Positions 16,801 to 24,326 of a stretch of DNA of 37,899 nt are shown one piece after another (the first letter of the stretch is position 1; each line of letters begins with the position of its first letter). The DNA lies in the NCBI GenBank assembly GCA_019084405.1, contig JAHRFX010000028.1, forward strand, positions 1 through 37,899, read 5' to 3'. This DNA comes from Methanobacterium sp. Its GTDB lineage: Archaea; Methanobacteriota; Methanobacteria; Methanobacteriales; Methanobacteriaceae. The notes under the pieces are model-generated. The model worked only from the letters and a program-made list of their open reading frames with translations, did no database searches and had not been told where the DNA came from. The translations under genes and the position numbers were made by a program.

Positions 16801-18482
16801 GTGAAGGTCACAATATCCCAGTAATTAGGTGTGTAATTATCTGCAGTTTTAACCACTGCAATATCAGCAGCTGGTGGAACATTCACTGAAGCAGTGTCCT
16901 GGTTATTGGTGGTGTCGTTGTCATAGGTTTCAGCACCCACATAAACCGTGTTATTTAACACTCCAGTAGCATTAATTAGAGTGGTTATGTTTAAAGTAGC
17001 AGTGGCACCATTAGCCAGATTTCCTACAAACCAGGTGGTTCCAAATAAACTACCCTGGGATACTACCGCATCCAGGATTACCAGTCCTGAGCTTGGTACA
17101 TCTAGTACTACCACATCTTCTGCTGTGTCCGATCCATTGTTGGTTACAGTTACCGTCCAGATTACAGAATCCCAGTAATTGGGTGTGGTGTTATTCACGG
17201 TTTTGGTTATGGCCACATCAGCCACCGGTACATATATTGCCTGGGCAACAAAGTCCGGTCCTTCCCCATACTCATTTTGTGCCATTTTAGTAGCCACATT
17301 AGTGGTTACGGTTCCGGCAATAGCAGAAGTTACTTCAGTTACCGCGGTTAAAGTGGCGTTTGCTCCGCTGGCCAGGAAAGGAATACTCCAATCGCCAGTC
17401 ATAGCATCGTAAGTTCCAGTAGATAAAACCAGACTTTGAACATTCAAACCAGCAGGTATTACATCATTGATGATGATTCCTGTGGCATTGTCCGGTCCGG
17501 TGTTGGTATAGGTTACTATCCAGGTAATCAGGTCGCCCACATTAGGTGTAACATCATTTACCGTTTTAGTCAGGGTCCAGTCTGCCTGTGGTATATAGAA
17601 GTCCACTGAAGACTGATCATTGGTAGTGTTCCAATCATAGGGACTGGAAGCGGTTTTAGTAGCAGTATTGGTAAAGGTGTTTCCTGCATCCGCGGTGTTG
17701 TTTAGTAGTATATCCAGATACACTAATCCGTAGTCACCTGCATTTATATTAGCAAAGAAGATAGTCCAGGTGTTGGTAACATCGTCAAAAGTTAAACTTG
17801 CGGATGTAAAGTCATCTGGTAAGCGTATCCAGTCCTGGTATACAAATAAGTTATCACCAGGGTTAGTGCCTATATCAATAGGTAGTAAATCCACCACCGT
17901 TATGCCGGTAGCAGGGTCTGGTCCATTATTGAATACTTTTATATAGAATCTAAGAATATCTCCAATATTGGGTTGATCGTTGTCCACCCATTTTTCCACA
18001 CCCACATCTGCCGCCGGTGGTACTTCCATGGTCACAGAAGCCATATCATTGGCAGGATTGGGATCATCCCCTAAGGGACTGGGTAGTGGTAGTTGTTTGG
18101 CTGCAATATTGGTTACGTTTCCTGAGTCCATTACCAGTGCCTGTATATTCAAGGTAGCAGTAGCTCCATTGGCAAAATTATCTATAATCCACAGTCCATT
18201 TGAGGGATCATAGGTACCCTGAGTAGCAGTATGGCTCACATACTCAAATCCATTACTCTCCTTACTCATATAGTCCTGTATAACTACTTGAGAAGCTTCA
18301 TCTGGTCCATAATTAGTGGCAGTAATGGCAAAATCAACAGAATCTCCCACATTAGGGATAGTATCATTCACCATCTTTTCAACCCCAATGTCACTTGTTG
18401 CCGAAACTGAACCAGCCAGCACAAGGACTAAAAAAAGTGTAGCAGTAATGATCGCTAGCCGTTTATGCATATCTTTTTTCAC
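13884..18482 (-). CDS. Giant secreted protein with eleven DUF11 repeats
   Basis: This is a cell-surface protein of about 1532 residues. A signal peptide (basic KKDMHKRLA, hydrophobic IITATLFLVLVLAG, cleavage after VSA near residue 28) leads into eleven repeats of 115-130 residues. Each opens with a version of ADxxVTKTVNNTTPNxxDxVxW and contains NNGPDxAxxVxxxDxxPxG, the DUF11 (Ig-like) pattern. Many N-x-S/T sites suggest heavy glycosylation. A distinct 130-residue C-terminal domain with one cysteine follows; no C-terminal membrane anchor is visible. GTG at 18482 is chosen over upstream ATGs because GGAGGTGAT lies three bases before it. Family members are adhesin-like; the binding partner is unknown. 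Repeats also match at the DNA level, so copy number may vary. Confidence 0.88.
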   Translation of the reverse strand: MKKDMHKRLAIITATLFLVLVLAGSVSATSDIGVEKMVNDTIPNVGDSVDFAITATNYGPDEASQVVIQDYMSKESNGFEYVSHTATQGTYDPSNGLWIIDNFANGATATLNIQALVMDSGNVTNIAAKQLPLPSPLGDDPNPANDMASVTMEVPPAADVGVEKWVDNDQPNIGDILRFYIKVFNNGPDPATGITVVDLLPIDIGTNPGDNLFVYQDWIRLPDDFTSASLTFDDVTNTWTIFFANINAGDYGLVYLDILLNNTADAGNTFTNTATKTASSPYDWNTTNDQSSVDFYIPQADWTLTKTVNDVTPNVGDLITWIVTYTNTGPDNATGIIINDVIPAGLNVQSLVLSTGTYDAMTGDWSIPFLASGANATLTAVTEVTSAIAGTVTTNVATKMAQNEYGEGPDFVAQAIYVPVADVAITKTVNNTTPNYWDSVIWTVTVTNNGSDTAEDVVVLDVPSSGLVILDAVVSQGSLFGTTWFVGNLANGATATLNITTLINATGVLNNTVYVGAETYDNDTTNNQDTASVNVPPAADIAVVKTADNYTPNYWDIVTFTIEVTNNGPDAAPGGPNALRIRDFLPAGMTFVNAWASVPLVWDLNVAGDVVRFRNFADDLLPGETVYLYVQARVTQSNTTMNNTASRIPNTNDVYDPDSSNDSSTITLTVPPAADIGVFKSVTGAKEVSRNYNDVLWFWIDVINNGPDTANNVVLTDFFPAGLEYVSHNVAQGTFDPLTGIWNVGTVPSGAYIIGNFYYRIVTSNTTIINFAEVIADEYDWNMANNISNATINVPPAVDIEVNKTVDNPTPNYLDTVLWTVSVTNNGPDVANNIVIGDIPDAGLTITNLVVTKGAFGVNWVIDTLSVDETAYMYITTLITASNTTLNNTAYLISVDEYEWDETNDSSTASVDVAAAADLLVSKTASTTTPSIGQPVQFFITVVNAGPDNATNVVINDLLPAGLTFFAGSVTKGSYNVNSGIWTIGDLNVLEAAQLIIFAVVEPAMGTNVTNTADISGDEYDPFPENNHSSVTLQLPVSDLSVTKTADHTSVNVGDTVIWTVTLTNNGPANATNIELTDVPPAGFTINSVTPSVGSFDGMTGVWSIPSLLVGQIATLVIDTTAQASAAGTNQTNTITVTALDQYDPSPASDSATVYVKAADVAVTKTVNNTTPNYLQNVTWTVTATNNGPDTATGVQITDIPPAGLNVLSVTPSQGTFNAMTGVWNVGTLTNGASATLTIITQVTMANTTITNTATKTAENEYDPNPANDSDSATITVPPSADIGVTKTVNMNNPLVCENFTWTVTVTNNGPNDATGVQVTDIPPALLNVVSVTPSQGNFVGGVWLVGTLLNGESATLTIVTNATAASSGQTITNTATKTAADQYDWNQANNSDSESVSVPANKTFTLNVKNNGSARIHGIYYVTVYRPCGAPAIFNKYEFYLNPRKSISYNVGTFAVGTRISTDQFIYNTASTARTVSVTNTWGSSGVPSYVQNYVVANVPGNQARAALARYRFTMNRNNIGVEVVRLPALL

Positions 18483-18520
18483 ATTATCACCTCCCATGTA
18501 ATTTTGGATATGCACTGCAA

Positions 18521-18530
18521 TTATATATCA
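18521..18530 (-). promoter_or_regulatory. TATA box of the DUF11 gene
   Basis: TGATATATAA on the minus strand lies about 40 bases before the GTG start, giving a leader of roughly 20 bases that contains the GGAGGTGAT ribosome site. The rest of the divergent gap 18531-18906 is AT-rich and holds the lone origin-recognition-type box at 18767-18779 and the kae1 promoter region (TATA-like run near 18839-18849). Confidence 0.5.
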
Positions 18531-18755
18531 TAAGATATACTAAAACATTTCTATTTTTTTAGGAATAATACCGGATTTATCTAAATACTCTCTTAAAAAA
18601 GGTGAAAAATTAAATAATGTCTAAAATAGCTTTCAGGAAAAATATGCATTTTATATAATAGAATTAAACAATATAACATAATATTAATCAAAATTATTAT
18701 TAAATAAGTAAGATATGGGCTTTTTTTAAGATAATCTTACTGTAAAATAATAATT

Positions 18756-18779
18756 AAAGAGGTAGATTGCAAGTGTAAA
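18756..18779 (+). repeat. Lone origin recognition box far from the origin
   Basis: TTGCAAGTGTAAA at 18767-18779 is identical (reverse-complemented) to the two inner right-array boxes of the origin at 31828-31840 and 31872-31884. It is preceded by AAGAGGTAG, matching the conserved AGAGAGGTAA flank of the origin boxes. A weaker relative (ATCTTACTGTAAA, 9 of 13 positions to the TTTCCAC subtype) lies at 18734-18746. The match extends over about 20 bp including the flank, so chance is unlikely. It probably binds Orc1/Cdc6; its role is unknown. Confidence 0.65.
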
Positions 18780-18906
18780 AGTTGAAAATTAGTTATGGTA
18801 AGTAAATTAAATAAAGGTAATAAGAAATTAATGAAACTAATTTAAATAAAAAATTTGAAATTGGCTTTAGGAGTAGCTAATTAAAAAAATATTAAGGATA
18901 AATGGT

Positions 18907-20547
18907 ATGGATAAAAAAATAATTTCCCTGGGAATAGAAGGAACGGCAGAAAAAACAGGGGTGGGTATTGTGGATAGCCAGGGGAACATATTATCATCAG
19001 TGGGAAAACAATTAATCCCCCCGTCTGGTGGTATTCATCCCCGGGAAGCAGCAGAGCACCACGCGGAGTGGATTCCAGTGCTGGTAAAAGAGGCCCTGGA
19101 AAAAGCAAAAATAGATTTAAAAGACCTTGATCTGGTGGCATTTTCCCAGGGGCCTGGTCTGGGACCGGCCCTTAGAACCACTGCCACTGCAGCCCGGGCC
19201 CTGGCCCTGTCCTTAGAAATACCTATTGTGGGAGTTAACCACTGCCTGGGACATGTGGAGATAGGTCGATTAACCACCGGGGCAGAAGATCCGGTGTCAT
19301 TGTATGTGAGTGGTGGTAACACCCAGGTTATTGCCTTTGCCGAAGGTCGCTACCGGGTTTTTGGAGAAACCCTGGATATTGCCCTGGGAAACTGCCTGGA
19401 TCAATTCTCCCGGGAAGTAGGCCTGGGACACCCAGGAGGCCCTAAAATAGAAAAACTGGCCCGGGAATCTTCAAATTATATCCAGCTACCCTATACCGTG
19501 AAGGGTATGGATTTATCTTTTTCCGGGTTGCTTACTGCTGCACTGCGAAAAAGCGAGAAAGGTGCCTCCCTGGAGGATCTATCCTACAGCTTACAGGAAA
19601 CTGCCTTTGGGATGCTGGTGGAGGTAACTGAACGGGCCCTGGCCCACACCCAGAAAGAGGAAGTGATGCTCTGTGGTGGGGTGGCAGTTAACCAGCGCCT
19701 GCAGGATATGGTGTCCCAAATGACTAGGGAACATTATGCTGATTTTTTCATGCCCCCAGGAGAATACTGTGGGGATAATGGGGCCATGATTGCCTGGATG
19801 GGGCAGCGGGTATATGAAGAGAGGGGTGGTCAGAAACTGGAGGATACTAAAGTTATCCAGCGCTACCGTACCGACCAGGTGGATGTTCCCTGGATGAAAA
19901 GCTCCCCTAAACGCCTTAAATTACCACGGGAACTTGTGGCCAAGGGAGCAGAGGCCAATATCCTGGAAGGTGAATGGCTTTCCCAGGAGATTTTAATTAA
20001 AAAAAGAATCCCTAAAGGATACCGTATAAAGGAACTGGATGATTATTTACGTAAATCCCGAACCAGAAGGGAAGCCCGTTTAATAGGAGAAGCTAAAAAA
20101 CAGGGGGTTAGAACCCCGGTTTTATATAATATTGATTTACAAAAAAAAGCCCTCTATATGGAGAAGATTTCCGGAAAGATGGTAAAGGATGTGCTCCCTC
20201 ACCTGGAAAAACCCCGGAGGCAAAAATTATGCCAGGAAATAGGACGTAAAATCGGCCTTCTGCATTCTGCAGAGATAATCCATGGGGATTTAACCACTTC
20301 TAATTTAATTTTAAGTGATGATGAGGTGGTTTTTATTGATTTTGGTCTGGGACGGTTTTCGGATCTGGTAGAAGATAAGGGTGTGGATTTACTGGTATTT
20401 AAAAAATCACTACAAAGTGCTCATTACCAGATGGCCCATGATTGTTTTGATGAGGTGCTGGAAGGATATTATGAAAGCTCTAATTATAATTCAATAGGTA
20501 ATAAAATATCTGAAATTGAAAAAAGAGGGCGTTATAGAATTGATTAG
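18907..20547 (+). CDS. Kae1-Bud32 fusion (tRNA t6A synthesis, KEOPS)
   Basis: This bifunctional protein makes the threonylcarbamoyl modification t6A at position 37 of ANN-reading tRNAs. Residues 1 to about 325 are Kae1/TsaD: HPREAAEHH (44-52), the metal-binding histidines H112 and H116 in NHCLGHVEIG, SGGNTQV, and the late CGDNGAMIAWMG. Residues from about 340 to the end are the Bud32 kinase/ATPase: ILIKKRIPKGYR, the catalytic HGDLTTSNLI (D461) and DFG (478-480). The fusion is known in other Euryarchaeota. ATG 18907 follows AAGGAT at 18893-18898. The XTP/dITPase gene follows in the same direction. Confidence 0.95.
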   Translation: MDKKIISLGIEGTAEKTGVGIVDSQGNILSSVGKQLIPPSGGIHPREAAEHHAEWIPVLVKEALEKAKIDLKDLDLVAFSQGPGLGPALRTTATAARALALSLEIPIVGVNHCLGHVEIGRLTTGAEDPVSLYVSGGNTQVIAFAEGRYRVFGETLDIALGNCLDQFSREVGLGHPGGPKIEKLARESSNYIQLPYTVKGMDLSFSGLLTAALRKSEKGASLEDLSYSLQETAFGMLVEVTERALAHTQKEEVMLCGGVAVNQRLQDMVSQMTREHYADFFMPPGEYCGDNGAMIAWMGQRVYEERGGQKLEDTKVIQRYRTDQVDVPWMKSSPKRLKLPRELVAKGAEANILEGEWLSQEILIKKRIPKGYRIKELDDYLRKSRTRREARLIGEAKKQGVRTPVLYNIDLQKKALYMEKISGKMVKDVLPHLEKPRRQKLCQEIGRKIGLLHSAEIIHGDLTTSNLILSDDEVVFIDFGLGRFSDLVEDKGVDLLVFKKSLQSAHYQMAHDCFDEVLEGYYESSNYNSIGNKISEIEKRGRYRID

Positions 20548-20631
20548 AGTTAGTTATTTTATTACACCCTATAAAAAGAGTTTTAATCAATTTAATATTA
20601 ATGATGAATATTTATAAAGAGGAATTTTTTT

Positions 20632-21192
20632 ATGAGGATAACATTTATAACCGGTAATAAACACAAAGTAGAAGAAGCAGAAAAAATCTTTCTGAAATTT
20701 GGATTAAAAATTCAGCATATGAATCTGGGCTATATGGAACCCCAGGGGACCCTGGAAGAAGTGGCCCGGTTCGGTGCAAAATATGCTGCCCAAAAATTAG
20801 AAGAACCGGTTATCGTGGAAGATGCTGGACTGTTTATAAAAGCTTTGAATTGGTTTCCTGGTCCTTATTCTGCCTATGTGCAGGACACCATAGGGAATAA
20901 GGGAATTTTAAAACTAATGGAAAATGTCAATAACCGATATGCCGAATTCAGGTCGGTGGTTGGGTACTGCGCCCCCAATGCCGAACCCGAGATTTTTCTA
21001 GGTGTGGTTAAAGGACGGATTTCTAATAAAGAAAAAGGAAATTTAGGCTTTGCATTTGATCCCCTATTTTATCCCGAAAATATGGATAAAACTTTTGGAG
21101 AACTAACTACTTATAAGAAGAACCAGTTTTCTCATCGTAGTCGTTCCCTGGAGCAATTTGCCCGGTGGTATAAAAACCAGTCCCCGGATTAA
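20632..21192 (+). CDS. XTP/dITP diphosphatase (HAM1/RdgB family)
   Basis: This housecleaning pyrophosphatase hydrolyses XTP and (d)ITP to monophosphates and so keeps deaminated purines out of nucleic acids. The 186 residues begin with ITFITGNKHKVEEAEKIF, the typical (T/S)xNxxK nucleotide-binding start. Then come PVIVEDAGLFIKALNWFPGPYSAYV with the catalytic acidic residues, and the C-terminal GFAFDPLFYPE and SHRSRSLEQF motifs. A GAGG element lies about 11 bases before the ATG. It is 84 bases after kae1-bud32, with a possible shared transcript. Confidence 0.94.
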   Translation: MRITFITGNKHKVEEAEKIFLKFGLKIQHMNLGYMEPQGTLEEVARFGAKYAAQKLEEPVIVEDAGLFIKALNWFPGPYSAYVQDTIGNKGILKLMENVNNRYAEFRSVVGYCAPNAEPEIFLGVVKGRISNKEKGNLGFAFDPLFYPENMDKTFGELTTYKKNQFSHRSRSLEQFARWYKNQSPD

Positions 21193-21252
21193 GGTCTAAA
21201 AAATCTTTTAATTCAAGCTAAAAAATATTATCTTAACTAGAGGTGAATAGAT

Positions 21253-21654
21253 ATGGTAACTAAACCTGAATGGGTTGAATACTCCAATGAAGAAATAGAA
21301 GAACTAATTTTAAAATACAATAAAGAAGGAAATTCCACCAGTAAAATAGGAATAATATTAAGGGACCAGTACGGTATCCCTAATGTTAAACTGGTTACTG
21401 GTAAGAAAATTACCCAGATTTTAGCAGATCACGGACAACAGGAAGAATATCCTGAGGATATCATGAACCTCATCCGTAAAGCAGTAAATATCCGGGATCA
21501 CCTCAAGGAAAATCATAAGGATCTGCATACCAAGCGGGGATTACAGATAATCGAATCTCAGATCAGGCGTCTGGGTAGGTACTACGTCAACGAAGGCGTT
21601 TTACCAGAAGGCTGGAGATATGACCCACAAAAAGCAGCTCTCCTTGTTAAATAA
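21253..21654 (+). CDS. rpsO: 30S ribosomal protein S15
   Basis: This primary 16S rRNA-binding protein of the small subunit has 133 residues, in the archaeal/eukaryal size range with an extra N-terminal segment compared with bacteria. Recognisable parts are PEWVEYSNEEIEELILK, SKIGIILRDQYGIPNVKLVTGKKI, NLIRKAVNIRDHLKENHKDLHTKRGLQIIESQIRRLGRYY, and the C-terminal PEGWRYDPQKAALLVK. AGAGGTG lies before the ATG. Its last 35 bases overlap the RecJ-like gene in another frame, so expression of the two is likely coupled. Confidence 0.97.
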   Translation: MVTKPEWVEYSNEEIEELILKYNKEGNSTSKIGIILRDQYGIPNVKLVTGKKITQILADHGQQEEYPEDIMNLIRKAVNIRDHLKENHKDLHTKRGLQIIESQIRRLGRYYVNEGVLPEGWRYDPQKAALLVK

Positions 21655-22975
21655 GGCTGATGAAGCCTGTGAGGTTCTGAAAAAGCACCTGAAACAGGGT
21701 AACATCGTCCGGCTGATATCCCATAATGATGCTGACGGTCTTTCTGCAGCCGGGGTGGTGGCCAACACCATCACCCAGGAAGGCGGTCAATACCATCTCA
21801 CCATTGTACCCCGGCTTAAAGAAAGCTTCATCCAGAAGCTCGCCCGGGATAAATACCAATTATTCTTTTTCTGTGATATGGGCAGTGCCTATGTGGAAAC
21901 CATCTCCCGTATAAAAGGAGAGGTGATTATAGCAGATCACCATCAGCCATCTGATTTTGAGGCCACCCCCAACATCACCCATGTCAATCCCCATTTATTT
22001 GGAGTGAATGGTAGTAAGGAGGTCAGTGCTTCTGGTGTGGCCTACCTGTGTATGCGGGGAATGGAAAAACAATCCCTGGCTGGTCTGGCTCTGGCTGGTG
22101 CTTTTGGTGATATGCAGTATTATGATGGATTTACCGGACCTAATAAACTGATTTTAGAAGAAGGACTGGAAGCAGGATCAGTTGAAATTCATCAGGACCT
22201 GAAAATCGCATCCAAGGCCGAAGAACCAATTTATAAAGCCCTGGCCTACACCTTCCAGCCTATACTGCCTGGTATAACCGGTGATCTGGAAGGTTCCATG
22301 GCGTTTCTGGAAAAGATGGGACTCTCCTATGGGATTAAATTCACAGATTTGGGAAATGAAGAAAGAGATATTCTGAAAGAGGAACTCATCCGGCTTAACC
22401 CGGAAATCTTCGGGGATGTTTATTCCAATCCTCATGAGCGGCCCTCCCTGAAAAATATTGAAGACCTCTCCCGGGTGCTGGATGCCTGTGGAAAAAACAA
22501 AAAATATGGTCTGGGTATGGGAATCTGTCTGGGAGAAAAAAATGATGCCCTGGAGGTGGCTCTGGATTTACAGCGCAAATACCGGGAAAACCTAGTTAAA
22601 GGATTGGATTGGATAAGAAGGGAAGGTTCCATGGTCCTGGAAAATATACAGTACCTTTACACAGAGGATAAGCTCCGTAAAAGTATCCTGGGAACCATAT
22701 CCAGTATAGCCCTTTCCATGGAAACCCTGGATCCAGAAAAACCCCTCTTAGCTCTGGCCCGTATGGATAACATGGTTAAAATATCAGGTCGTACCACCCG
22801 GGAAATGATTTCCAGGGGCGTGGATTTAGGAAAATCCCTGGATGATGCTTCCAAAAGCTTTGGAGGTACCGGTGGAGGGCATGACATTGCTGCCGGTGCT
22901 ATGATACCCTACAAGGAAATGGATAACTTTCTATCACTGGTTGATGAAATAACCAGTTACCAGCTGGAAAAATAG
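21620..22975 (+). CDS. RecJ-like DHH-family phosphoesterase/nuclease
   Basis: The product is a DHH-DHHA1 protein of the archaeal RecJ/GAN group, related to Cdc45 of the replicative helicase complex. Motif I is SHNDADG (D37, D39), a further metal aspartate is FCDMGS (D86), and motif III is ADHHQ (D106-H108). The DHHA1 end has GGTGGGHDIAAGA (about 415-427). All catalytic residues are present, so it should be an active single-strand exonuclease, not only a structural Cdc45. ATG 21620 with GGAGAT just upstream gives 451 residues and a 35-base overlap with rpsO; a TTG at 21644 is a weaker alternative. T-rich runs at 22988-23002 probably end the transcript. Confidence 0.88.
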   Translation: MTHKKQLSLLNKADEACEVLKKHLKQGNIVRLISHNDADGLSAAGVVANTITQEGGQYHLTIVPRLKESFIQKLARDKYQLFFFCDMGSAYVETISRIKGEVIIADHHQPSDFEATPNITHVNPHLFGVNGSKEVSASGVAYLCMRGMEKQSLAGLALAGAFGDMQYYDGFTGPNKLILEEGLEAGSVEIHQDLKIASKAEEPIYKALAYTFQPILPGITGDLEGSMAFLEKMGLSYGIKFTDLGNEERDILKEELIRLNPEIFGDVYSNPHERPSLKNIEDLSRVLDACGKNKKYGLGMGICLGEKNDALEVALDLQRKYRENLVKGLDWIRREGSMVLENIQYLYTEDKLRKSILGTISSIALSMETLDPEKPLLALARMDNMVKISGRTTREMISRGVDLGKSLDDASKSFGGTGGGHDIAAGAMIPYKEMDNFLSLVDEITSYQLEK

Positions 22976-23123
22976 TTATTCCTTTTCTTATTTTTTTTTA
23001 TTTTATAGTATTAGCTAGAAAAAATCAATTTTTATATTTACTTTTTTTAAAAAATATTAAGGCTAGGAAAAGATAATATTCTTACTTAAAAAATAATTTT
23101 TAATTTATACTAAAGGGATTACT

Positions 23124-24311
23124 ATGCACCTCACCCGTGAAGAAGAAAAAATGTACCAGGGCGAATATGGAGAAACCATTAAAAAAAGTATGGAGATTCT
23201 CGTAGCCCTGGGAGATATATATAAAGCGGAAAAATTGGTTAACATCACCTCCGCCCAGGTTTCAGGAGTATCCTATAAGACCATAGGAGATGCCGGACTG
23301 GAGTATCTGGAAGATTTAGCCCGGGACCCTCAGGCCCAAACCAGGGTGGCCTCCACCCTGAACCCTGCCGGGGTGGATCTGGAAAAATGGGAGGAATTGG
23401 GTTTTTCCCGGGAATTTACCACCCACCAGCAAAGGATAGTGGAAGCCTATGGTAACATGGATGTGATGACCACCTGTACCTGTACCCCTTATCTTATTGG
23501 TAACGTGCCTTTAAAGGGTTCTCATATTGCCTGGTCTGAGTCTTCTGCGGTGGCCTATGCTAACTCCATTTTAGGGGCTATGACCAACCGGGAAGGAGGA
23601 CCAGGAGCACTTGCTGCAGCTATATGTGGTAAAACTGCCTGTTATGGTTACCATTTACCAGAAAACCGGAAAAGTGACCTGGTGGTGGAACTAGAATGTG
23701 AATTGCAGGGCACCGATTATGGGGCCCTGGGATATCTGGTGGGACAGATTGTTAAAGAAGGTAAACCTTATTTTAAATTAAAAAATCGTCCTCTTAATGA
23801 TAATTTAAAGGGATTAGGTGCGGCTCTGGCTTCTTCTGGTGCGGTAGCCCTCTACCATATAGAAAGAATCACCCCGGAGTATAAGGATGCTCTTCCTGCA
23901 GAAGCAAAAGATATCATATTTGTGGATAGGAATAAACTGGATGGAGTAAAAGAGAAATTATCCACCACCACTAAAAAACCGGATCTGGTATGTTTGGGAT
24001 GTCCTCATGCTTCCTTAGAAGAAATAAGGAATGTTGCAGAAACCCTGCAGGGTAAAAAACTTAAAAATGATTTATGGCTGTGTACTTCCATTAATATGAA
24101 GACCGCGGCTGATAGGATGGGCTACACTAAAATTATAGAACAATCCGGTGGCAGGCTGGTATTTGATACCTGTATGGTGGTGGCTCCTATCGAAGAACTA
24201 AATTACCAGGTTATTGGTGTGGATTCTGCTAAGGCCGCCAATTACGTACCCAGTATGTGTGGCCTGGAGGTGGTTTTTGATGAATTTGAAAATCTCATTG
24301 ATTTAGAATAA
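23124..24311 (+). CDS. Aconitase X; probable phosphomevalonate dehydratase large subunit
   Basis: This is the 395-residue large subunit of the DUF521/aconitase X family. In archaea its best-supported role is dehydration of 5-phosphomevalonate to trans-anhydromevalonate phosphate in the archaeal mevalonate pathway to isoprenoid lipids. Iron-sulphur cysteines fit TCTCTPYL (about 115), CLGCPHAS (about 293) and FDTCMVVAP (about 352). Related family members act on hydroxyproline, so assignment rests on the archaeal context. The small subunit (DUF126), normally required, is not encoded in this window. AAGGGAT precedes the ATG. The gene converges on the antiporter with only 15 bases between stops. 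Confidence 0.85.
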   Translation: MHLTREEEKMYQGEYGETIKKSMEILVALGDIYKAEKLVNITSAQVSGVSYKTIGDAGLEYLEDLARDPQAQTRVASTLNPAGVDLEKWEELGFSREFTTHQQRIVEAYGNMDVMTTCTCTPYLIGNVPLKGSHIAWSESSAVAYANSILGAMTNREGGPGALAAAICGKTACYGYHLPENRKSDLVVELECELQGTDYGALGYLVGQIVKEGKPYFKLKNRPLNDNLKGLGAALASSGAVALYHIERITPEYKDALPAEAKDIIFVDRNKLDGVKEKLSTTTKKPDLVCLGCPHASLEEIRNVAETLQGKKLKNDLWLCTSINMKTAADRMGYTKIIEQSGGRLVFDTCMVVAPIEELNYQVIGVDSAKAANYVPSMCGLEVVFDEFENLIDLE

Positions 24312-24326
24312 CTATTTCAGGTAGAC

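Noticed and set aside
14359..17412. Several long plus-strand frames opposite the DUF11 gene
   Set aside because: They are shadows of the repeated protein: they recur with the same period as the repeats and lack ribosome sites and known domains.
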